Assembly: GCA_027604505.1 (NCBI GenBank)
Contig: JADIIX010000093.1
Span: forward strand, 474-64,473
Length of the DNA: 64,000 nucleotides
From: Gonapodya sp. JEL0774
Taxonomy: Eukaryota > Monoblepharomycota > Monoblepharidomycetes > Monoblepharidales > Gonapodyaceae
Direction: 5' to 3'
The position numbers were made by a program, and so were the translations under genes. A model generated the notes under the pieces. The model had not been told where the DNA came from and searched no databases. It saw only the letters and a program-made list of their open reading frames with translations. Within the stretch, counting starts at the first letter, position 1, and every line of letters begins with the position of its first letter. This document shows positions 1-11,442 of the stretch, one piece after another.

Positions 1-1468
1 CCCCCTCCCCACCCCCCCCCCACCCCCAGCGTCCCCCCGCCTCACCCTCTCGACGCTCCCTCTCTCCTCCTGCAGCGCCTCCTCCGCGGCCGCGCCCTCC
101 AGCAATCGATGCACCTGGGCATGGCCCGCCGCGCCAGGCTCATCGAGGAGGTCAAGACGCGGCACAAGATGGAGAAGGAGGCGGGTACAGCGGAGAAGGT
201 GGTGTGGGAGGAGGTGGTGGGCGGGAGGGGGAAGGGGGGCGCCAAGGGGACGGGCAACGAGAACGGGAACGGGAACGGGATCGGGGTTGGTGGTGGATAT
301 GGATATGGATATGGACAGGGACAGGGCGGGGTACGGGCGGTCAGGGAAGGTGAACAGGGGGTGCTGGGTGGGGTGGATAATGACGGTGGTGCGGGGGCGG
401 GGGCCGGGGCAGTGGATGTGCGCAGGTCTGCTTCGCTCATGAACGAGGACGGAGTACGGGAGGAGGTGTCGGTGTCACGCGGGGATGCTGCTGCCGGGGG
501 CGGCGACAGTGCCACGAGTCCCGAGTTCACGTTTGAGTATTTAGCGCCAAAGAAGAAGCTCCGGGCCATGACCAAGGCTGCCGCAACGTCCACCACGGCG
601 ACCGCGACCGCCCCCGAAAGCCTTGCCAACCCAGTCACGTCCCACATTGCAAACACCCACATCGCCACCCAAATTTACTACCTCACCACACAAATCCACC
701 GGCTCCGCACGCACCAGAAAGTTCTCGCCCTGGCAAAACTCGCCGAGCGGACCAGGAAACTCCGCGAAGCCGAGGAAGAAGCCCGGAGGGATGACGAGCT
801 GCGGCGGCAACGGGAAGAGGACGAAATCATGCGGCAGGTTCTGGGCGTGCATCACGAAACCGTCGAAACGTGGCTGGAGGAGGTGCTCTGTGGGGCGGTA
901 CAAGACGTTGCCGCAAACGAAGCACGAGATGAGGTACGAAAGAACATCGAGGAGATCAATCATGCGGTCTTGGGGCTCCAAGGGAACAACGGCGAGCAGG
1001 TTATCCAAGAGGACGTCGTTGGAGATGCGACGAATCTCGCAGAGAAGCCGGTTTCGATCGATCCAGATCTGCAGACGAAGAACGCCTCTCAGGGTGATTC
1101 GGATCTCGAAAGTTACGTTGCAGGTTTGGTTCAATCGTTTTTGCTGCCTCAAGTGGAGAAAGACGACCTGAAGCAGAGAGGTGAGATTGTTTTCTTTCAA
1201 AGTTCGCTTTCAAGTTGCGTCTCCGCGTCCTCACGATTCCTTGATGTCTATTGCAGTACAACAAGAGCAGCACAAGTATTTACTTGCGGCCCACCGTGCG
1301 ATTCATTCTGTTATTCCTGCAGTCGAGAATGAAAGCCGTTTGGATGGAATGAATCATCACGCACAACCGTTGCCACTTGAAGACAACGTCTTGCCGATTG
1401 GGAACCTTCAAACGGTCAACCAAGGATTGGTTGAAGAACAAGGTGGCTCTGAACAAAGTAATGAATGA
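1..1468 (+). CDS. CFAP91: CFAP91/MAATS1-like cilia- and flagella-associated protein, 5' partial
   Basis: C-terminal part of a flagellar axoneme protein; in other organisms CFAP91 links the calmodulin/spoke complex to radial spokes. The frame is open at the left edge, so the N-terminus lies outside the window. Seen in the sequence: a Gly/Asn/Tyr-rich low-complexity stretch (about 220-420), then a long charged coiled coil with the family-like segment EEDEIMRQVLGVHHETV, and after an intron (1181-1256, GTGAG...GCAG, phase 1) the conserved tail HKYLLAAHRAIHS. The splice joins KQR to VQQEQHKYLL without frame loss. The stop at 1466-1468 lies about 100 nt from the stop of the convergent channel gene. 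The family call rests on remembered C-terminal similarity of CFAP91 proteins. The low-complexity insert is not something I know from relatives. Confidence 0.8.
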
Positions 1469-1570
1469 CTAATGAATGATGAATGTATGGTCAGAGGAAT
1501 GATACGCGAGCATAAAACCAGCAGCCCGACAGAACTTCATTCATGATTTTGTGGATATTAGACTATTAGA

Positions 1571-4440
1571 TTACTTTGGATCAACAAACTCCGGTTTTGT
1601 GACTTTCATTTCCAGCTCCTGCATCCTGTCCTCTGCCCTTTTCAACATCTGCTGAATTCTTTCCTCGCTTGCCCGAACAATCTCCGTGATCGCTACGATC
1701 AGATCATCCAATCCACCTTTTTCAAAACGCACAGAGCCAATCTCTTTCTCTTCCAGGATCTGTTCTACTCTCTCGTTCACTCTTCCTGGCTCGGCAAATG
1801 TAATGTTCCTAACAATGCTCTCTTTCCTTTCGGAAGCGAAACCAGGGGCAATCTGCTCTGCCAAGAACAGTGAAGAATTATGTGATCTTGGCTTTGCTGT
1901 TGGCCCGGAATCCGACGAACCCACGACCGACTCTAGAGCGGCAGAACCGGTCGCACAGACTGACACACGCTTGCTTCGTTTTCTTTTCTTTGGCGCCAAG
2001 GCTGCCAGAGACTCTCTTGAAGTTAGTGCTTCATAACCATTGCTGCGATGTAGGCGAAGTTTATTTCCCAAGAACGTTCCAGCTTCCCAAAACCACACTC
2101 CAATGAGCACAGGAATCCCGCATACTTTCACTAAGCTCAAATTGTATGCGACATAAGTGGTGGGTGGTAGTACGAGCTTCATAGGCCTTTTGAATGTAAC
2201 AAGAGGGGACTAACGAATGAGCGAGAAGTTGAACAGAACGGATTTTAAAAAAGCTCACCAAACAAAAAACGGTTCGAGAAGATTGAAAGGTGGCAAAAAT
2301 GGAAAAGGTTCGGACATATCCTGTGCTTCCACGGCTTGGTATGCAAGTTGGAAATCAAACTCCAGATCCGAGCTGGCGACAATATCCGAGAAGCTCTGCC
2401 GGAGTGTCAAGTTAATCTTCTCCAGCGATGCAGGAGCGAAAAAATGGACTCTATACTACCTTGTTGAATATTGAAATGAGCAAGTTCAAAAGAATTATGC
2501 CCACAGTGGCAACAAATGCCAGCGATAGTCCTGGAGCTATAGTGTCGTCGCTAACAACAGTTTGAGTGTTTACACAATGACGGCGAAGGATGCAACGAAA
2601 TGTCTCACATTGTCATACTGAAGTCGAGAATATCCCAAGTGATGTTGCAAAGAACCTGCAGCAAAGGACCCTGTTATTGAACTTGCACCGAGATATTGCC
2701 CACTGCAATACTGACTTTCCCAGTTTGCCACATCAGTGATTGAAAGCTCACTCCTGCCTGCTTTCCCAATGACAGAGCGTACATGGCTTGAAGAAAGCCC
2801 AAGGCGAAAACTGACAAGAGCACAATGTACAGATACGATTCCGCTCTTTTGAATCGTAAGATGATCAGGAGCGGCAACTTCAACCGTCCTTAAGCGCAAT
2901 AGCTCACATGACACGCTTTACAATGATGGCAATGGTCCCAAAAAACTTGTATCTATCCAAGATGGACAGGAACCGAGGCCTTGACACGGCAGTCAGAAGA
3001 GCAATTTCTTTGGGATTCCCAAGTGCACTTACACTCACCATAAAAAGATGTTCACAATCGCAAGAACGTCAAATGCACGTTCTGTCAATTCGGCGTCCGC
3101 GCTGTTGAGACTACCACAATCAATAGCCGCCACTATCAATTGCAAATTCAGCTTTTCTTCGACGGCACGGTGTTAGCACACAGACCTGGTGATGCGCATC
3201 ACAAAGAACGCTACGTAAGACGAGAATATTCCGACGTCCAACCAGTTCCAGAGGTTCTTAAAGTAGAATGCCACACCTCCAGCCCACAGAGCAGCGAGTT
3301 CGTCCATCAGTAATGATGCAGCAAGAGCATCACACACCAATTCAAGTGGTGACAAAGCAGGAGGGCGAGAGAATGATAGGGATGTGAAGAGTAGGAGGAA
3401 TAGAAGTGTGGCAGCGAGGGAGTACAGATCTGTCGATTGAAGTGTCAACACTGACGACACCAGTCCATGATACGAAAAGAATAAAAAGAAGCTCACACTG
3501 ATACTTTGGGACTCGAAGTTTGTCAATGTCAAAAAAATGCGTTGCATTGAAAAAATATTCAGCAGTTTGAGGTGGCTCCACCCAGCGTAGCCAGCTTTCT
3601 GCATGACACTCAGCAGCTGAAGCATCCTCATTGGGGTCTTCTCTGGGCCTTTCTCCACCACCACGCACTACCACCACCCTACCTTCCCACATCCATCTCA
3701 ACACTTTTTGTACTAAAGGGTGAGATGTGAATCGCACCGCACGGCAATCGACTGCTAGAGATAGTGCAGACTCCCGAACAGCTTCCATATCATCAGGAGA
3801 TGGTGCACAGGTTTCAACGTTGCCATCTCCATCAGGATACTGCACCGAGCCGAACTCTGGCATGCGAGGAAGACAGATCGACGATGTGGATGTTATAGCA
3901 TCCAAAAATGTAAATGAACTGGTCGGTAAATTGCGAGGGCGAATGTCCCCAACGGAAGTAGATGACTAGACACCGCACTGGTTGATTGCAGAGTGCCGGC
4001 ATCTTTCCATCAACAAGAGAACGAACCTCGTTCACGTCTGCAAAACTGTTCTCCGCAAGCTCCACAACCTCTGTTGGAGAAAACTCCCAGAAAAGCACGT
4101 GTATGAGGTCGTCAGGGGAGGAGATCCACTTCAACAGACGACCAGCTATGCTCTGAACCACTTGCGCGCGCGTCTTCCATAAATCTCGCGCACCGAGGTC
4201 CGTGGAGCTTCGCTCTGAGAAGTCACGGCAAAGGTAGAGGAGTGCGTAAACTGTTGCCGGTGACTTGCTTCAGAGATTGGAACCATTTAGTTCGAGTAAC
4301 GGATGACGAAATGAATAACAAGCGCCTTACATTTCTCTAACGATTGCCAAAAGTGGCCTGATAACGTGTAAGCTAACCTCCGCAGGGAGGGACGTTAGTT
4401 GACTTGCAGGCAACGAAAAGTCCACCTGCAGGAACTCGAA
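1571..4440 (-). CDS. TRPY/Yvc1-type TRP cation channel
   Basis: Multi-exon gene for a vacuolar-type TRP channel that would release Ca2+ from the vacuole. Reading right to left, exons give an N-terminal helical region (SLPAEVSLHVIRPLL, then ATVYALLYLCRDFSER near 4250), the segment ALSLAVDCRAVRFTSHPLVQ (near 3750), transmembrane segments including NLWNWLDVG (near 3240), AFDVLAIVNIFLW (near 3060) and FLSILDRYKFFGTIAII (near 2930), a pore/S6 region with LAFVATVGIILLNLLISI (near 2490), and after it the YVC1-like tail ending FLPPFNLLEPFF (near 2270). The C-terminal exon (1571-2182) adds an acidic, coiled-coil cytoplasmic tail ending FVDPK. These are hallmarks of the fungal TRPY family. The first coding exon was not resolved: no ATG precedes the earliest recognisable exon in frame, so the 5' limit is approximate. 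Confidence 0.8.
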
Positions 4441-4915
4441 CTTAAGGCCTCTCAAAAAGCAGAAGAAGAAGGTCGATACGCACAGCCCTAATTATAAGAG
4501 CTCGCAGATGGGGTACCAAGTAGACGGTCGACATGTGTCGATTCTTTCCCTTCGCCGTTCAATTCCCCTGTTCCATGACTGTTATTTATTGAGATGGCGC
4601 CCGCAGGCGATATTTATTTACAAAAGAGTGTATTGCTCAAGAAGCATCTGGGAAGCTTTACTACGCTCGCAGATCCGAGCCCCTTCCTCGCTTTTTTTTT
4701 TCTCTCTCTCTTCATTGGAACGGTCGAGATCTCCTCAACCCCTTCTTTCCCTCCCCCCCCCCCCCCCCCCGCGCAACCAAGTGCACTGCTCCCTGTCATT
4801 ATTCTCAAAAGTGCATGTAATACGTGGGAAAAAAAACCTTACAATTCTGGCTTATCATGTTATAACGTTGCGTATGTGCGAAGAATCGTGCAAAAGTCCC
4901 GTACCACCGGCAGTG
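4441..4915. other. Intergenic region with an 18-C homopolymer
   Basis: Between two minus-strand genes. It contains a run of 18 C (4753-4770) preceded by a pyrimidine-rich stretch of T and CT repeats (about 4690-4752). This probably overlaps the promoter of the channel gene. Open frames here are low-complexity readings of the tract and are not supported as genes. Confidence 0.5.
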
Positions 4916-6090
4916 TCATGCAACCACATCTACTCTCAAGAGAGCCGTGTCCACCTTGTTCTGCTGATCAGCGCAACTACTGGTTGCCGGGGTATTGTGC
5001 GTCTGGTCATCTTGCTCGTGAGGAGCGTGAGGCACAACCACCAGACCAACGACCCGGCGCTTTTCGTGCCCACTACAATGCGTGACCACCAGAGCCCATA
5101 CTGCGGCGTTAATTCCGTAGCATAATGCCATACATATAATAGCAATCTTAAACGTTGCAGGAAGCGGGCGTGGTAAATGAGCTTGCGAGACGCACACCGC
5201 ACAAAGATTTCCTCACCTTGCCAAGTGTGAGGCCAGCGAGCGTGACAGAGCTCTGTATTCCAGCACTGAACAGCCACAGAACAGCTCCAGTTACGACGAA
5301 TAAACATGATGTCATCTGCAAAGGCCCTTCAGATCAAATCCAACAAAATGACAGAGGAGAGCCTACACTCACAAACAACGTAGCCCATTTCAGCATACTC
5401 TCATCGGGATCCGTGAACAGAATCACCAGAGGGTTCACCCGCTTGCACTCGACCACGTACACATCGGTACATCGCGTGCACTTGTACACCCTCGGTGTCA
5501 CCTCGTCAGTTCTTCCGCTTCTACGGGAATGTTCCCGGCGTAGTCGCGATGAGATTCCTTGAAGGGCGGATCCAAGGATATGTCCGAAGCGTGTCGATGG
5601 CGGACCAACTGTTCGCTGGCCAAGGTGGGACCCAAAATTTCCCAACGTTATAATGGTAGAGATGTCAGGCCCACCATCGGTTCCAGAATCAACCAAAGTG
5701 TCACTGCGGCGGATTTGAGATCGTTCGGAGTTCGACGTTGCGTCAACGCCATCCTCCCTCTCCTCTACCAGTACCTCACTTTCGTCGATGGGTGTGATGT
5801 CTGTAAACACCTCAGTCGTTTGAGGTGACTGGGGTGCAGGGAGGTTTGTTACGTAGCGGTCGATACACGATTGGTGACTCCACTGCAAATCGGGATCTTT
5901 GCACCCTGTACATGCGCGGATGAGAGGCCCAGACGTCGAAGTAACTGAGCATTCCCAGCATATCCAGCATCGTTGAGGCTTTGTGAAGGGGGTAGTGTGA
6001 AATTGAAAGAGACAAGGTGGTGACTCGGTTTGGCAACATTCAAGTCCGAAGGATAGAACAGTCAAAACTCACCCCCTGCGATTCCGCAAT
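4916..6090 (-). CDS. MARCH5-like RING-CH E3 ubiquitin ligase, membrane-bound
   Basis: Predicted membrane E3 ubiquitin ligase. The RING-CH is seen as CWICWE (near 5960), then RACTGCKDPDLQWSHQSC (near 5880), and the closing pair YKCTRCTDVYVVE (near 5470). The text after it, VNPLVILF followed by DPDESMLKWATLF, aligns with the post-RING segment of mitochondrial MARCH5 proteins (CPQCNTEY then VFPKLGPVVY). Later exons encode transmembrane stretches (SCLFVVTGAVLWLFSAGI near 5280; IAIICMALCYGINAAVWALV near 5150) and a polar C-terminus ending at 4916. Odd point: roughly 120 residues of Ser/Asp-rich sequence separate the H-x2-C and final C-x2-C ligands, against about 11-25 in the family. The start is not resolved; a likely 5' exon lies near 6070-6090 (MRILRNRRG before a GTGAG donor). 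Family assignment is good; mitochondrial location is inferred. Confidence 0.7.
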
Positions 6091-6439
6091 ATCCTCATCA
6101 CTTTTCTCTCGTCTTCTGAGCAAAGATGGCAACGTAAAGCTCTTTTCAACCTTCTTCCCTTCCCTTCGAATGCGGAACAGTTCCCACATCGAGCGCTTCT
6201 CTGGGTCCGCTCTCTTACTTTTCCTGTCTCTCTCTGGCCGAGGTGAAGAGAAAGGGAAGGAGAAGAAATGCGCCGTGATCCACCGTGTATCAACGGTAAG
6301 TATTGTCTCTTTTACTGGTGTGGTGCTTCTCCCTTTTTACAATAGAATAATTCCGTTCCTCCCTTTCAAATGCCAAACAGATCAAAATAGAAAAGGACGC
6401 GAAATAAAACCTTCTAATAATTGCAGCAAGGCTCTCAAA

Positions 6440-8473
6440 TTATTCTTCGTCCTCGGAGCCCCCCACATCCCCCAGCAACGGATCACCTTCATAAGTTGGC
6501 AACAAGTACCTATCATCCTCCCACGGTCTAGCCTTGTCTAAAGAGCCAACATACTCCCCCGCTCCCTCCACTGTCGAGTGACGAGAGAATGTGAAGTGAG
6601 AAGCGAGGGACTCAGAGGTGGGAAACCGGCTCTGGCAAGCGAAACAAGTGAGAAGGGATGTCTGCCGACGGATATAATTCAAAAGACGAATCTGTGAGTA
6701 CGTCGAGCTGGCTGCACAATCAGAGGGATACGGTAGGAACAGTCAACACCGAAGTATTTCCATCTTCTCAGTACCACTTGTCCAGCACTATCAGATATAA
6801 ACCCACCCCATAGCACTCGCACACCAGCCGACCCATTCCATTCCCAACCATGTTGCACTTCCATATGCCGCCACGCTTCGGTTGGAGATTCGAGCACATG
6901 CCCCGGATGAAAGAGACAAGAGGTGGGCTCGTCGATGGTGGACATCCAGTCAGAGAAACTTTGACACCGAAGGTACGATCCATTCACCCGAATGAGAATT
7001 CAGAAGTGATGGCCATTATGAGATTGACAGCAGCAACACCATCCGCTAGACAACGGGCAAAACTTACGTGTCATCACCTCCGTCGTCATCGTCGTCATCG
7101 TCCTCTCTCGTGGTATTTCCAACAGTGGAACCACTTCCACCTTTGGTCCATAAGATTTCTCGCCTGGCAGACCATCTCGAAGTCGGAGAACCATCCCATG
7201 AAGTGTCTGATGACGACGATGCGCGGGATCGCCAGGAAGGAGCCGTTGCGCATGGTGACGAAGAAACAGGGGAGTTTGAAGAGCTCATGTTTGGGATAGT
7301 TGTTGGTTGAAGGAGGCCGGTAAAGTTAGAGAGAAAGAACCTATGTACTCCATGAACGATTGTTTGTTACAGTATCACGCAAGGGCTACTGACCTATCCC
7401 ATTCTCTGTCTCTCGCGTCGACACCTCCGTGTTTCCTCTTTCTCATATGGCGCCTTAGAGCACCCTTGTCACGGAATTGTCGACGGCACCTGGGGCATTC
7501 CCCACTCGCCACCAAAGCTGAGAGGACGTCGACAAGCTCAGAAGAAGAAATGAGATTGTCGGGAGGACCCAAATAAAAACTGTGAAGGGTGGAAAGGTGC
7601 TAGAAACAAGCGGGAGGCAATTGTCTGTGAGAATGATCTGACAACAGGATACGACATATATTCCAGAACACTCACCCCCCACCACTCAGAACGGCCCTCG
7701 ACAATTTCTTTACAAAAAATGCACTTCCTTCGCCACTCTTCCCGACGTTCCCGCTCCCAACGAGCCAAAGCCGACAGTGCTGCGCGTCGGGAGAGGTCAG
7801 CACGGACCAAAGCATCGGAGGGTACCCGAGGTGACTTAGGTCCAAGGGTTATGGTGGGCGCATCGAACAGAACAGGCGAGGGCATACTGCCGTTGTTGAC
7901 ATAAATGCTTCCGGAACGAGCACTTGGGGGAGACAGTTCATTTTCAGTTGACCGTGCAAGAGACAACATAGAGCCCAGACCATCTGTAACATCGATGCCG
8001 AGAGAAGCAACCATACTTGCGACCATAGAAATCACAGCGGGGTCATTCACTTTCTCATCATCAGTCACTCCAGGAATCCGAAAATCATCAGTCCGATCTT
8101 TTGCTGGCAGCTCACTGGAGAGAAAATGTTCATTTCCACTTGTAGGCCTTTCACCAACACCCGATCGTGCATAGTAGGATAGATAGTCCTCAAGTGCGGG
8201 CAAAATCGCGTCCGGATCTTCGACGACAAGTTTGTGATTCACCCTTAGGTGCTCGAGAGTGATATCGACGTTCTTCAGCAACGTAGGACTGTTCGAATCG
8301 TCGCATCCCGGAAAAGGGCACACAAAAAACGAGCAACCAGAGTAAAAGTGACGGGGGAACGTCCGCGGGGGACGAGCTGAGCCAGATTTGTTCACATAAA
8401 GTTGAGCACGTGTTTTTGATTCTTGTTCAGTTGTCGATGCTTCAGATTCTGAGTTGCTGTCATCATCGGGCAT
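6440..8473 (-). CDS. ZNF277-like C2H2 zinc-finger protein
   Basis: Multi-exon gene starting at the ATG at 8473 (MPDDDSNSESE). The order of motifs matches animal ZNF277: an N-terminal finger (FVCPFPGCDDSN, 8290 area), a CIFCKE pair (near 7710), the block ECPRCRRQFRDKGALRRHMR followed by DREWDR (7400-7500), an acidic linker of seven Asp (near 7090), CLFHPGHV with WRHMEVQH (near 6880), then YIRRQTSLLTCFACQSRF and RYLLPTYEGDPLLGD before an acidic end GGSEDEE at 6440. The FRDK...HMRK...REWDR and PTYEGDPLL blocks are characteristic. Relatives bind nucleic acid or ribosomal protein uS5 and act in the nucleus or cytoplasm; the role here is inferred. Introns are visible near 7573-7680, 7290-7390, 6990-7063 and 6680-6710, with GT-AG ends. 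Confidence 0.75.
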
Positions 8474-8923
8474 GATAGTGGAGCTCAGCAATAATTGCGC
8501 TGTATTGCCACGAACAGAATGCCAATCATAATACATACATCATATATCATCTCGAAATGAAGCTCTTTTCATCTGAAGAAGCGTTTTGAACCCTCGACCT
8601 TCTGAAAGAGTCATTCCACGTTCTGAGGTTTGACTACCAGTTTGCTTTCCATTGGGAGATAACAACTGACGTACTTTCGCCTACATTTTCAGCTCAAAAG
8701 AAGGAAATCACGGGACTTGAATGGGGCAGTGGGAAACGCCCCTCTATCTTATCAAAACTCGTTCCCCGACCCGTGCACGCGCGCGCGCCGGGGGGGGGGG
8801 CGCGTCACCCGGGAGTCTCGCAAGCAATATACTTAGCAGGGCGATCATGTTCATGTTTCTACGGTGGAGTGCGAATCGACAGTCCTCTCAGAAGTTTGAT
8901 GACACGGGGATCAAATGTCCACG
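8474..8923. other. Intergenic region with GC alternation and an 11-G run
   Basis: Upstream of the ZNF277-like gene and downstream of the next minus-strand gene. Holds a CG-alternating stretch and 11 consecutive G (8780-8804). No convincing coding sequence is seen on either strand. Confidence 0.5.
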
Positions 8924-11095
8924 TTAGAACCAAATATCTGCACTCAACCATCCGGCTGACATGGATTTGGCACTTCTTCTCGCGCGCCCCCGATCACTGC
9001 CTTTCTCTAATCGCACACGAGCTCGCACATTCAGGCCGTGTACAAGCGGCACCAGTCTGCTCAAACCTTTGACTTTAAAGGAACAATGAGATCGTGGGTA
9101 TGTACATGATCCGGGCCGTAGGGACGACTATTCCATTCGCCGGCCCCTGTGTTCATTGGATGTCACGATGCGTACGTCAAACTCTCAGGGATTTGGATCT
9201 CTTTGAAATACACCCATAATGATCTCCAAAGTGCACTGTTTCTCTTGGGTGCGTTACGAAGGATCACGAGCCAGGACGTCCAACAAACAAGCTGCGCGAA
9301 GATCACTGTGATCATGATAGAGAGATGTTCATAGATCCTCTCAATCGCGAGCTGGGATCAGTAGTGTCAAGTTTCAATTACGGAGTTGTAATTGCGTCTG
9401 GAAACTGGTATGTGGTGTTACATAAGTGCCATTGAGCGCCATTATGTAAGAGCCTAAGTGGGATAGGTGTCTCCCTCCGGAGCCAGCTTCCACTTAATGA
9501 CCATGATTATCACTCAACTGGCATAAGTGTTACTCGCGGCATTTGAGTGCCAAATATGAGTGCCATTCACGTGTCAATCAAAACCAAACCCCAGAGCACT
9601 CAAGTTTTACTGATGTACTATACTTGATGCGAAATTTTATTGTCAATTTGCATTCTTAGTCTACTACATGTACATGACGTGTGGGGGAGAGCCTGCAAGC
9701 AGGACTGTCGCTTTTCAGAGACCAGAGCACCACCATCACATCATCGCGTCTCCACATCATCCGCGGCAATTAACCAACACCTTCCATCACGAACTGACTC
9801 ACGCTCCAGAGAACCACCAAGCGGCAACATTTTCTGCCATTCCAAAACAACGGGTGTTCAACTCACGGGACGAAATTCCATTCAGGGCAAGAGAAACAAG
9901 TCTCCAATATCGATTGCAAACTTCCGGACAGGGACGCGAATGGGGATGATAAGACTCTGTCCCTGTTTCGAAATGAAGGAAGGGCTATCAACATCACGGA
10001 AGCAAACGGCAAAACGAGCATGAGGTGCCGAAGGAAGGATGGAATCCCCTACCATAGTTCTCCATCATATTAACCCACAAATGCTCACAGACAAACTTGA
10101 TGTGGTGAAAACGAGTCAACTGATCTGTCAAACTGAAGTTGATCGTGCCAAACTAACACAATAGGCTTATGATAAAGCCACTACGCAATCACATATGCTC
10201 GTGCAAGCTGATTCCTCGGTGAGCTTCAATCCAAAAGACACTTACCCAGAGATCACTTACATGGTGGCCATATAACATCCAGTTAACAGCATCAGGGAAT
10301 GAGAAGCATCTGGGAGCAGCGTAGCGCGGTGAGTATTGAGGGATAGACAGAGACAACAGTAGAGGGGACAAACCTGTCAGTACTAGCTACCTGGCTCAGC
10401 TCATCATAGTAATTGACTGTTTCCTCGCTCCTATCGTCCCATTGTAACTGCAGACACAAACTCCATCAGGACCAAATACGGGGTGCCTGGGTGGGGTTGC
10501 AAGCACATCCAGAGTGAGCGCCGTGTAACACAGTCAGCCAAAAAAAAAAAAAAAAAGAAGAAATTGATATGTCTTAAAAGGTGCAATCAATATTGCTTGC
10601 TGACACCTTCACCAATCGCAGGCAATGAACGCAGTTTGGTGGGTTCGACACTGTTGTGAATCGCACCAGACAATCCCTGACGAGGTCGGAAAAGTCAATG
10701 AAACTGAAAATGCAGTAGTGCTTAACCGTATGAGATTGTAGTCGGATTAGTGACAATAGAAGCGCCGATGAGCGCCTTGAAACTCTAACTCGTTCGCGGG
10801 GAGTCTCGAAGGTGGGACGGGACGCACCCCCGCGACGCTGACCACGGCACGAAGTCAAAGAATGTATTAGCTATTGGGATGCCGATGGGCGACAAGAAAA
10901 ACGGCATGATTCAGGGTCAAGCTCACATTGTGGGGGGGATGGGGAACGACCGGCAGCCGACTGCGACGACGAGGGTTCGGGCGGCGGGGAGACAAATCGG
11001 GTGATAGGAGGGGAAGGTTGATCTATGATTTCTAGGATTGATTCGGTTGAGTTCATAAGAATGGAAAATGTGAAATTCGAAAATTCGAAAATCAT
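8924..11095 (-). CDS. Uncharacterised multi-exon membrane protein
   Basis: Not recognised. Evidence for a real gene is a chain of exon-like open segments with GT-AG borders on the minus strand: an N-terminal Ser/Pro-rich exon (MNSTESILEIIDQPSPPITR, ATG at 11056, or 11095 if the upstream in-frame ATG is used), WCDSQQCRTHQTAFIACDW (near 10650), LQWDDRSEETVNYYDELSQ (near 10420), FPDAVNWMLYGHH (near 10280), TINFSLTDQLTRFHHIKF then VCEHLWVNMMENYG (10050-10150), ENVAAWWFSGA (near 9830), and a membrane exon IYEHLSIMITVIFAQLVCW followed by TSWLVILRNAP (9170-9350). The last exon has GLSRLVPLVHGLNVRARV and stops at 8924 (ADIWF). At least one transmembrane helix is clear. Middle exon frames are ambiguous. 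In a flagellated organism a ciliary membrane protein is one possibility, but that is speculation. Confidence 0.5.
9362..9815 (-). repeat. Long intron carrying a cluster of TGAGTGCCA/ATAAGTGCCA words
   Basis: Probable intron of the uncharacterised membrane-protein gene, far longer than the 60-100 nt usual here. It carries short repeated words on the plus strand: ATAAGTGCCA (9422-9431), TTGAGCGCCA (9432-9441), GCATAAGTG (about 9521-9529), TGAGTGCCA (9544-9552) and TGAGTGCCA (9557-9565), with further GAGCACT-like copies near 9594. It may be a degenerate miniature element. Confidence 0.35.
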
Positions 11096-11442
11096 TCGGT
11101 TTGGCCGTGTTTGTCACCCATGGGAAGTGCAAGGGTCACAGGGTAGAAGGAGATTAGCCGCAGCTGCTACATCTGCGGTGCTCCTGACCAGTCACTCCAC
11201 GTGAGCAGACTCTATATTGGTCAGGTGGGTACACCAGAGCAAGGACTCCCGCTGGCAAATTAGCTATTGTATGTTCATATTATACACTCTATTGGTCAGA
11301 GTCGGTCCTAGGGTGACAGTTTTGACTCCCAACACTCCTGGTACACCCCAACAGATCTCAGAAGTCCCGGCCGTGCGTCCCCATCTCGGACCATTGACCC
11401 TGCCCAGCAGCGTTCTGCGACTCTTGTGACCCCTATCGAGCC

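Noticed and set aside
9668-9949. His-rich plus-strand frame
   Set aside because: Antisense to exons of the minus-strand membrane-protein gene; no start context or motif.
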